DNA of 64,000 bases from Streptococcus sanguinis SK49 (lineage in GTDB: Bacteria; Bacillota; Bacilli; Lactobacillales; Streptococcaceae), in assembly GCF_000212815.1 (NCBI RefSeq), contig NZ_GL890985.1, positions 583,162 through 647,161 of the forward strand, written 5' to 3'. Below, one piece after another: positions 17,020 through 24,209 of the stretch. Positions within the stretch are counted from its first letter, which is position 1. Each line of letters opens with the position of its first letter. The notes beneath the pieces were generated by a model. That model saw only the letters and a list, made by a program, of their open reading frames with translations, did not search any database and was not told where the DNA came from. Position numbers and translations under genes: made by a program.

Positions 17020-18623
17020 TGAATGAGAATTACAAAAATCTTGTCCAAGATTTAGTTGATGATTTAAAAGCTGTTTTTACACATGCTGGTTTAGGAGGAG
17101 AGGCTGGTGAATACAAGCTTCTTACCCAGTCTTTCTTATATAAGTTTTTAAATGATAAGTTTCTCTATGAAGCAAAGGCAGTAGATACAAAGAATATCTA
17201 TGAGGAACTTGTTAAGATGAGCCTTGATGATTATAGGTGGCTTTTGGAAGATATAGGTACTGCGACTGCTCAGCTTAAACCTGAGCAGTTCATTGAGACT
17301 TTGCATCGTAAGCAAAATGAAGACAATTTCTATGAAATATTTGAAACGACTCTCAACCAAATAGCTATTGACAATAATGATATCTTCTCTGTTCATACGG
17401 ATGGAGACACAGCTATTCGTCTTTTTGATGAGCGTTTAATTACAGATAATATTTCAGATTCAAGCAAACGTAATCAAGTCGCAAGAGCTATCATCAATCT
17501 ACTTGCTCGTATCAAGTTTGATGAGACTATTTTTTCACAAGGTTTCGACTTTTTCTCTACCCTCTTTGAGTATATGATCAAGGACTATAACAAAGACGGT
17601 GGAGGCAAGTATGCCGAGTACTACACGCCTCACTCTGTCGCTAAGATTATCGCTGATATCTTGGTGGGAAATGATCAACCATCAAACGTGCGGATCTATG
17701 ACCCGTCAGCTGGTTCTGGAACCTTGCTTATGAATTTGGCTAGTCGTATCGGTGTGGATAAGACCACTGTCTATAGTCAGGATATCTCGCAAAAATCGTC
17801 TAATCTCCTCCGTCTTAATCTAATTTTGAATGGACTGCAGCATTCCATCCATAATATCGTACAGGGAAATACTATCATCGCCAATCGTCATCCTGAAAAG
17901 ATGGACTATATCGTCTCTAACCCTCCTTTTAAACTGGACTTTTCAGAGTGGCGTGACCGAGTGGAAAGTTTGCCAGAAGCCAGTGAGCGTTTCTTTGCAG
18001 GAGTACCAAAGGTTCCAGCCAAGTCTAAGGACAAGATGGCGATTTACGAGCTCTTTGTTCAGCATATTATCTACTCCTTGAAGCCAGATGGTCAAGCAGC
18101 CGTTGTCCTACCGACAGGATTTATCACGGCTCAGTCTGGAATTGATAAGACCATCCGCCAACACTTGGTGGACAATCAAATGCTGGCAGGTGTCGTTTCT
18201 ATGCCGTCCAATATCTTTGCGACGACAGGTACCAACGTCTCTATCCTCTTTATCGATAAGAAAAATAAGGGCGATGTTGTCCTCATCGATGCTTCAAACC
18301 TCGGAACCAAGGTCAAGGAAGGCAAGAACCAAAAGACCGTGCTGTCTCCTGAGGAAGAGCAGAAGATTGTCGAGACCTTTATCAAGAAAGAAGCCGTCGA
18401 GGACTTTTCTGTCACCGTCTCTTATGATGACATCAAGGAGAAAAACTACTCTCTTAGCGCTGGCCAATACTTTGACATCAAGATAGACTATGTGGATATC
18501 ACAGCAGAAGAGTTTGAAGCCAAGATGACCGCCTTTCAAGATAAACTTTCAGATCTCTTTCAGCAATCGCACGCATTGGAGCAGGAAATTGAAGAGCAGA
18601 TGAAGGGATTGAAGTATGAGTAG
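17019..18623 (+). CDS. hsdM: Type I restriction enzyme, M (HsdM) subunit
   Basis: HsdM is the adenine-N6 methyltransferase that protects the host sites. It has 534 residues. An N-terminal helical domain is followed by GGGKYAEYYTPHSVAKII, the SAM-binding DPSAGSGTLL (from D228), and the catalytic motif NPPF (from N301). The C-terminal coiled region (FQDKLSDLFQQSHALEQEI) would contact HsdS. The order R-M-S with overlaps of 1 and 8 bases shows a single translationally coupled operon. Confidence 0.96.
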   Translation: MNENYKNLVQDLVDDLKAVFTHAGLGGEAGEYKLLTQSFLYKFLNDKFLYEAKAVDTKNIYEELVKMSLDDYRWLLEDIGTATAQLKPEQFIETLHRKQNEDNFYEIFETTLNQIAIDNNDIFSVHTDGDTAIRLFDERLITDNISDSSKRNQVARAIINLLARIKFDETIFSQGFDFFSTLFEYMIKDYNKDGGGKYAEYYTPHSVAKIIADILVGNDQPSNVRIYDPSAGSGTLLMNLASRIGVDKTTVYSQDISQKSSNLLRLNLILNGLQHSIHNIVQGNTIIANRHPEKMDYIVSNPPFKLDFSEWRDRVESLPEASERFFAGVPKVPAKSKDKMAIYELFVQHIIYSLKPDGQAAVVLPTGFITAQSGIDKTIRQHLVDNQMLAGVVSMPSNIFATTGTNVSILFIDKKNKGDVVLIDASNLGTKVKEGKNQKTVLSPEEEQKIVETFIKKEAVEDFSVTVSYDDIKEKNYSLSAGQYFDIKIDYVDITAEEFEAKMTAFQDKLSDLFQQSHALEQEIEEQMKGLKYE

Positions 18624-19851
18624 AGTAATTTTAGGGGATATTGCTATTTCTCAAACAGGTCCTTTTGGTAGCCAATTACATGAGGAAGATTATGTTAGCG
18701 AAGGAACTCCTATAGTAACGGTAGAACATTTGGGAGATACAAATTTTACACATCAAAATCTTCCTTTCGTATCTGAAGCTGATACGAAGAGATTAAGTAA
18801 ATACATCTTAATTGAAGGAGATATTGTTTTTAGCAGGGTAGGCTCTATTGATAGAAATGTTTACGTTGATAAAAATCATGAAGGTTGGATGTTTTCAGGT
18901 AGATGTATAAGAGTACGAGCTGATAAAAACAAAGTTAACCCTAGATATTTATCTTATTATTTTAAACAAAATAGTTTCAAAAAGATGATGATGAATCTGG
19001 CAGTTGGAGCAACAATGCCATCGTTGAACACAAAAATTATGAATTCAATAGAATTGGATTTATTGCCCAGAGAGAATCAAGATAAAATTGCAAACATACT
19101 TTCAGCAATTGATGATAAAATCCAAATCAATAACCAAATCAACCAAGAGTTGGAAGCCATGGCTAAGACCCTCTATGACTACTGGTTTGTGCAGTTTGAT
19201 TTCCCAGACCAAAATGGCAAACCCTACAAATCATCAAGCGGAAAGATGGTCTATAACCCAGAACTCAAACGCGAAATTCCAGAGGGGTGGGGAGTGACAA
19301 AGCTCAATGAAGTCGTAGATTTGATTTCAGGTTATCCTTTCTCAAGTAATGATTACGTAACTAGTGGAAAGTATAAATTATATACTATTAAGAATGTTCA
19401 AGATGGGTATACTGTTGATAAGGTGGATAATTATCTTGATTTTCTCCCGAGCAATATGTCAGATGAATGTCAACTTCGTCGAGGGGATTTGATTATGTCG
19501 TTAACTGGCAATGTAGGAAGAGTAGGGATGGTTTGTGAAGACGATGTTCTTTTAAATCAACGAGTTTTAAAGTTGAATCCAATTAATAAAACTCATAAGT
19601 CATTTATTTACAGTTTCTTTAGAAGTGATGTCACAAAAGCTCATTTAGAAAACATGTCGACAGGAACTTCTCAAAAGAACTTGAGTCCGATTGATATTGG
19701 TAATATGATGATTCCGTTTCCTTCTGAAAGCTTGCTTAGCAAATTTTTGGATAATTTGAATATGTTAGAGAATAATCTTGTCGAAAATCAACAACTCACT
19801 CAACTTCGCGATTGGCTCTTGCCAATGCTGATGAATGGACAGGTGAAGTAG
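18616..19851 (+). CDS. hsdS: Type I restriction enzyme, specificity (HsdS) subunit
   Basis: HsdS recognises the bipartite DNA target. In 411 residues it has two target-recognition domains (about 1-150 and 225-375), separated by a central conserved helix (about 155-215) with NQINQELEAMAKTLYDYWF, and a C-terminal helix LTQLRDWLLPMLMNGQVK. Both halves are complete. I see no second or inverted hsdS copy and no recombinase beside it, so phase-variable shuffling of specificity is not supported here. The recognised sequence cannot be predicted by eye. It starts 8 bases inside hsdM. Confidence 0.95.
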   Translation: MSRVILGDIAISQTGPFGSQLHEEDYVSEGTPIVTVEHLGDTNFTHQNLPFVSEADTKRLSKYILIEGDIVFSRVGSIDRNVYVDKNHEGWMFSGRCIRVRADKNKVNPRYLSYYFKQNSFKKMMMNLAVGATMPSLNTKIMNSIELDLLPRENQDKIANILSAIDDKIQINNQINQELEAMAKTLYDYWFVQFDFPDQNGKPYKSSSGKMVYNPELKREIPEGWGVTKLNEVVDLISGYPFSSNDYVTSGKYKLYTIKNVQDGYTVDKVDNYLDFLPSNMSDECQLRRGDLIMSLTGNVGRVGMVCEDDVLLNQRVLKLNPINKTHKSFIYSFFRSDVTKAHLENMSTGTSQKNLSPIDIGNMMIPFPSESLLSKFLDNLNMLENNLVENQQLTQLRDWLLPMLMNGQVK

Positions 19852-19914
19852 GGATTGTGAATTCTATAAAAGGCATGTAACCTATACATGGTATAAATTT
19901 AAAGGAGTAATCAG

Positions 19915-21335
19915 ATGGAAGATAATGTAATTAAAGAAGAAATCTTAAATATTTTAAATGGAGACGAATGGCAAATGAAGCTTAAGGAATTGATGAATGT
20001 CTCTAGTGAATCGGAAATAGAGATAGATATAAAATCTATTACACAGGCTGACAGCAATGATTTTATTTTAGTCAAACTTCTTGTAAATGGCCAGGGAAGT
20101 TTATTTGCTTTTGACTTAAATTATAGCCAAATTAATAATATTGTTGAAGTTATAGCAACGGAAGATATAACAGAAGCTGAAATCCGCAACAATAAAACTA
20201 GTTTCGATATTTCTTACTGGTCATATAATATAACATATAGCCAATTATCAAATATGTATGAAAAAAAGATAATAAAAGTTCCTGATATGCAAAGAGGTTT
20301 CGTTTGGAGTAAGCTTCAAGCGTCTCGCCTTATTGAGTCAATTCTTATGGGACTTCCGCTTCCTAGTATTTTTTTAGTTCAAATTGAAGAAGACGGTAGA
20401 AAAAATACTTAGTAATTGATGGGCTACAACGTATTACTGCAATTAATTATTTTATTAAAAATAGGCGTTTACCTAACTCTAAATTAAAAAATAGTGCAGG
20501 TTTTGCATTGAGCGGTGTAAATCAGAAATTTGATGGAAAAACTTTTGATGAATTAGATTCTGAAGGTTTAGCAGATAATTTAGAGCTTAATACAATTAAT
20601 GTTATAGAATTTAAACAGTCAAGCCCTTATACAGAGTCGGCAATTTATCAAGTTTTTGAAAGGCTTAATAGTGGTGGGACTTCTCTAACTAGTCAACAAA
20701 TTCGAAACTCTATTTATTATGGCTATTTTAACAAAAAAATAAATGAGTTTTCAGAAAAATATATCTCTCAATATTTTTCACAGAGTGCAAATCTTAATCT
20801 TATGAATTCTGAACTTGTTCTGAGGACAATCTCTATCTTTGACTTAATAAGAAATGATGGTGGGATTGATGCGTTTTCTACTGTGGGAAGCATAGTTTAT
20901 AAAAATTTGCTAAATGATACTGCTGAGAAATATCACATAGAGTATAAAAAAAGTGAAAGAAAAGAAGCTTTGAGAGAGTATGAGGAAAAAATAGACAACA
21001 TATTTAATGATTTATTAATTTCTTTGACTCATGCCAAAAAAATATTAGAGGATGATGCCTTTAAAAGATATATTGTAAAAACAGACACTTTTACAACTAG
21101 AATTTCTCCAATCCTATTTGAAACAATAATTGTTACACTGATGCTAAATGATTACAGTGAAGAAGAACTACTTTATAAAAAGGAAAGAATTAAAACAAAA
21201 TATAAGGAGCTCTTCATTAACAAATCAGAGAATCAAAACAGTGACTTTGAGTTGTTTTTTACACAAGGTACTGGAAAACGAGATAATATTTGGAATCGAA
21301 TAACTACTATGCAAAAGGTATTCTTTAATGATTAA
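19915..21335 (+). pseudogene. DUF262 (GmrS-like) protein, split by a one-base frameshift
   Basis: Two open frames (19915-20412 and the frame continuing to 21335) make one protein of about 473 residues if a -1 shift occurs at AAAAAA (20399-20404). In frame 0 the protein ends ...EDGRKNT; shifted, it continues YLVIDGLQRITAINYF. Family signs run across the join: VPDMQRGFVW, then DGLQRITA (the DGQQR-type motif of DUF262/GmrS NTP-binding domains), then FERLNSGGTSLTSQQIRN. About 100 residues of unrecognised sequence precede the domain. There is no DUF1524/HNH nuclease domain at the C-terminus. The DNA is much more AT-rich than the backbone, which suggests transfer. AAAGGAG precedes the start, and a TGGTATAAA box (19891-19899) may be a promoter. 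The shift could be a lesion, phase variation, slippage or a sequencing error. Confidence 0.8.
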
Positions 21336-22194
21336 TAAATTTAAAAATGATCTTATAAATTTCAAAAAGTCACTAAAAAGTATAGAACCTCTAAATCATA
21401 GTGATGATTCGTATAGTCTCTTATTAAACGATCTATTAATAAAAATATATTCATCGTTTGAACAATATAATAAATCATTACTTAGAGAACTTAAGCAAGA
21501 GATCGAAAGCAATCATAGATTTTTACCAATTAGTAAAGTACATAAAGAAATAAATGATAGGTTTGTTGCCCCTACAAAAAGTGAAAATTTAATTGAAAAA
21601 TTTACTATACTTAAAGATGACTATTTTTTTGAAGAATATAAAAATCTAATAGATTCTGTGGTTAATGAGAGAAATAGATATGCCCATCAAGGTAATCATG
21701 GATTATCGATAGAAATTCTTTTAGGGGGATTAGTTGGAATTCAGTATACCGTGAGAAGGATGTATGATATTTATATCGTTTGGAGAGAAGTTGATACATC
21801 AACAATAGATAATTTAATAGAGAAAGAAAAGACTTTTATAAATAAGGCTACAAATTTAAAAAATATTCTTACTCAACAGTCGGGCAGTAAAGAAGTGATT
21901 TCTATCTCTACAGTAGAACTATTTAATAAATTTTTAGCTACAAGGAGTGATTTTTTGACTCTACTGGATGAAGTTGATTCTAATAATTGTTATAGCATTC
22001 GAAAAACTAGTATAGAAGGTTTAGATGAAGAGGTAACTAAATATAGTGCAAGTGATTATAGTAAGATTTTCAACAGTTACTATTCTACGATTGTTAAAAG
22101 TTATCTCGGTTTAGATACACTTTCAAAGAATATTACTGTAAGAACTATGCAAGAAACATTAGATTTTTATGTGAATTCGTTGTTTGAATTTTAA
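21328..22194 (+). CDS. HEPN-domain protein, probable RNase partner of the DUF262 protein
   Basis: The 288-residue protein is helical. At residues 115-120 it has the HEPN signature R-x4-H within NERNRYAHQG, preceded by helices rich in Asp, Glu, Lys and aromatics. This is the active-site motif of metal-independent HEPN ribonucleases found in toxins and defence systems. The RiboL-PSP or MAE_28990/MAE_18760-like subgroups are the closest I can suggest. It overlaps the end of the DUF262 frame by 8 bases (ATG at 21328, TAA ending 21335), so the two are translationally coupled and probably act together. The C-terminal half (about 165-288) is not recognised. Base composition is as AT-rich as its partner. 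Confidence 0.75.
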   Translation: MINKFKNDLINFKKSLKSIEPLNHSDDSYSLLLNDLLIKIYSSFEQYNKSLLRELKQEIESNHRFLPISKVHKEINDRFVAPTKSENLIEKFTILKDDYFFEEYKNLIDSVVNERNRYAHQGNHGLSIEILLGGLVGIQYTVRRMYDIYIVWREVDTSTIDNLIEKEKTFINKATNLKNILTQQSGSKEVISISTVELFNKFLATRSDFLTLLDEVDSNNCYSIRKTSIEGLDEEVTKYSASDYSKIFNSYYSTIVKSYLGLDTLSKNITVRTMQETLDFYVNSLFEF

Positions 22195-22376
22195 TTAATA
22201 CTAGACTTATTAAGTCCTTAATATAATCAAACTTTTTACTCACAAAAAATTATTTTATCGTTCTTAATTAGCCTCTTTTAGAAAATGTTGAATAATTCCT
22301 GCAATCTCAATATTTCTAGAAACTTATATGCTTTTAAAGATGTATAGTCACTGACAGAAATCGTCAGGAAGACTAC
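22195..22376. other. Non-coding gap after the DUF262-HEPN pair
   Basis: AT-rich DNA with no open frame of note. A small hairpin (CTGAC...GTCAG, about 22351-22367) precedes the stronger terminator at 22377. Confidence 0.5.
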
Positions 22377-22405
22377 CCAGCCAAATTACTTTTGGCTGGT
22401 TTTTA
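22377..22405 (+). terminator. Rho-independent terminator between the HEPN gene and higB
   Basis: CCAGCCAAA (22377-22385) pairs with TTTGGCTGG (22391-22399), then TTTTTATT. Confidence 0.85.
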
Positions 22406-22419
22406 TTGTCTAAAGATGA

Positions 22420-22449
22420 TATAATTAAATTACCTAAAAGGTAATTTAA
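22420..22449 (+). promoter_or_regulatory. Promoter and palindromic operator of higBA
   Basis: A -10 TATAAT (22420-22425) runs directly into a perfect 10-bp inverted repeat, TTAAATTACC (22425-22434) and GGTAATTTAA (22440-22449), with a 5-base spacer. Its position over the transcription start, next to a gene pair encoding an HTH antitoxin, points to the operator for autorepression. Confidence 0.7.
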
Positions 22450-22466
22450 TTTAACGAAAGGGGCAT

Positions 22467-22805
22467 ATGAAGCTTATCTATACAAACAAAACTGTTAAAA
22501 AGCAGTGCACAGAGCTGAGGCAGGCGAAAAAGGATTTTTCGGATAAGATTGCAGTAAAGTTGCATCAGTTGATTAACTTTTTAGAAGCGGCGGATTCCTT
22601 GGCTAGTGTGATAGCTTTTCCTAAATATCATTTTCACCAACTCAAGGGAAAGAGACAAGGACAGTTTGCTTTAGATATAGATGGTCGAAAGGGTTCCTAT
22701 CGGTTGATTGTGGAATTTCGTGACGAGGATCTAGAAAAGGTATTTCCTAGTCCCATTGAAATCGAAATCCTAAAAATAGAGGAGGTCAGCAATCACTATG
22801 AGTAA
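22467..22805 (+). CDS. higB: HigB-like type II toxin (RelE/ParE superfamily)
   Basis: The 112-residue protein has the size and pattern of HigB/RelE-type toxins, which cleave mRNA on the ribosome. Features are a helical N-terminus, then FPKYHFHQLKGKRQGQFALDI and a strand segment YRLIVEF typical of the fold. The toxin-first order, and the 8-base overlap with a gene encoding an HTH protein, match HigBA rather than RelBE organisation. GAAAGGGG lies just before the ATG. Catalytic residues of this superfamily vary, so activity cannot be confirmed by eye. Confidence 0.8.
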   Translation: MKLIYTNKTVKKQCTELRQAKKDFSDKIAVKLHQLINFLEAADSLASVIAFPKYHFHQLKGKRQGQFALDIDGRKGSYRLIVEFRDEDLEKVFPSPIEIEILKIEEVSNHYE

Positions 22806-23883
22806 TAAAATTGTTGAATACAAAGACCTGATTGCTTTTCATCCAGGTCAGTATGTTGGAGAGTTGATTGAAGATTATAACGTAACGCAGAAAGAATTTG
22901 CGGAGCGTTTGGGGGTTTCAGCAAAGACTGTCAGCAAGCTGGTCAATGCTGAGGAGTCCATTAGTAAGGAAACGGCTCATAAGTTAGCCAAGCTAAGCGG
23001 AGTTTCCATGCAAACCTGGCTCAATCTTCAAAATGCTTATGATGTAAAAGTGGCAGAGATTGTAGAACAAAAAGAGCTAGAAGAAGGTAGCGAGAAAGAA
23101 ATTTGTGAGATGATTGATTTCAAGTATTTTAAGGAAGAAGGCTATGTTACAGAAAAGCGCTATACTTTGAAAGAAAAGATTGTCGAACTTCGCAAGATTC
23201 TAGGTGTTGCAAGTTTAGAAAACCTCTTAACTTTCAATCATCTAGTGAGTTATCGGAATACACGTGAGTTTACGCCTAAAAGTATAGTGAATTCCAACGT
23301 CATGCTGGAGTTGGCATCTAAAAAAGCACGTGATAAAACAACTACTAAGCTCAATCGTAGAAAGCTAGGAAGAAGCTTGCCTGCCTTGAGAAAGTTGACC
23401 AGACAAGACCCAGAAGTCTTTCCTCAACGCTTGTCTGATATCTTGCTAGACTGTGGTGTTGTCTTAGTTGGTCTACCAGCTTTGCCAAATGCAAATCTGA
23501 ATGGTGCTACGAAAAAATTTGGAAATGGCAGTGCGCTGCTTTTACTCACGGATCGAAACAAAGCGTCCGATATTTTCTGGTTCTCACTTTTTCATGAGAT
23601 TGGGCATATTCTGGAGAATGATTTTTCATCTGATGCTGGAAATAGTGAGTCATACCTTCGTTCCGAGGAGCAGGCAGACCAGTTTGCAAAAGATCTCTTG
23701 ATTAGACCTGAAGACTATCAAGCTTTTGTTGAAAAAGGGAACTTTGATAAGTCAGATATCCTTTGCTTTGCTGAGGAAATAGATATTCACCCTAGTATTG
23801 TCTTAGGACGCTTGCAGAAGGAGCAGTACCTTGGATATGAGCAGTTTAGAGAATTAAAAGAGAACTATTCCTTTGTTTCTTGA
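22798..23883 (+). CDS. higA: HigA-like antitoxin fused to an ImmA/IrrE metallopeptidase domain
   Basis: The 361-residue protein has two parts. Residues about 12-75 are an XRE-type helix-turn-helix (TQKEFAERLGVSAKTVSKLVN), as in HigA antitoxins. Residues about 195-345 are an ImmA/IrrE domain with the zinc motif H266-E-I-G-H270 in FWFSLFHEIGHILEND and the downstream EEQADQFAKDLLI helix. Simple HigA antitoxins have only about 100 residues. The peptidase domain may give self-cleavage or regulated removal of the antitoxin, by analogy with ImmA and IrrE; that is inference. It overlaps higB by 8 bases. Confidence 0.85.
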   Translation: MSNKIVEYKDLIAFHPGQYVGELIEDYNVTQKEFAERLGVSAKTVSKLVNAEESISKETAHKLAKLSGVSMQTWLNLQNAYDVKVAEIVEQKELEEGSEKEICEMIDFKYFKEEGYVTEKRYTLKEKIVELRKILGVASLENLLTFNHLVSYRNTREFTPKSIVNSNVMLELASKKARDKTTTKLNRRKLGRSLPALRKLTRQDPEVFPQRLSDILLDCGVVLVGLPALPNANLNGATKKFGNGSALLLLTDRNKASDIFWFSLFHEIGHILENDFSSDAGNSESYLRSEEQADQFAKDLLIRPEDYQAFVEKGNFDKSDILCFAEEIDIHPSIVLGRLQKEQYLGYEQFRELKENYSFVS

Positions 23884-23974
23884 GAATTTTTGATCTTATG
23901 AGAATTTTATTCCAAGAAGTAGTCCGTTTGCTTATTTATCAATGAGAAATAGTATTTCATTAACATCCCATAAC

Positions 23975-24020
23975 AAACCAATCAAACTGGTGCATTCTGA
24001 GCTAGTTCTGATTGGTTTTT
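23975..24020 (+). terminator. Rho-independent terminator after higA
   Basis: AAACCAATCAAACT (23975-23988) pairs imperfectly with AGTTCTGATTGGTTT (24004-24018), followed by TT. The rest of the 326-base gap between higA and the protease gene holds only the protease promoter region, with a -10 TATAAT at 24174-24179 and no convincing -35. Confidence 0.75.
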
Positions 24021-24209
24021 CTTATTTCCGGATTTTAAACTGTATTTATTCTTTATTTCAAATAAATAGAGACTTGAAACTTTATCATATAGCAGCTTTT
24101 GGCTAGAACATTCGCCATTATTACGTTTTGGTTACATTTGTTAGGAGTGTATGAATTGTCAGAAAATTTTTATTATAATATGGTTTATAAATAAAGTAAG
24201 GAGACTTCT

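Noticed and set aside
18616..19851. Phase-variable hsdS locus
   Set aside because: Only one hsdS gene is present, with no inverted partner copy and no site-specific recombinase nearby.
13744..24209. CRISPR array or integrative element ends around the island
   Set aside because: No regularly spaced repeats, integrase gene, tRNA target or flanking direct repeats could be found by eye.
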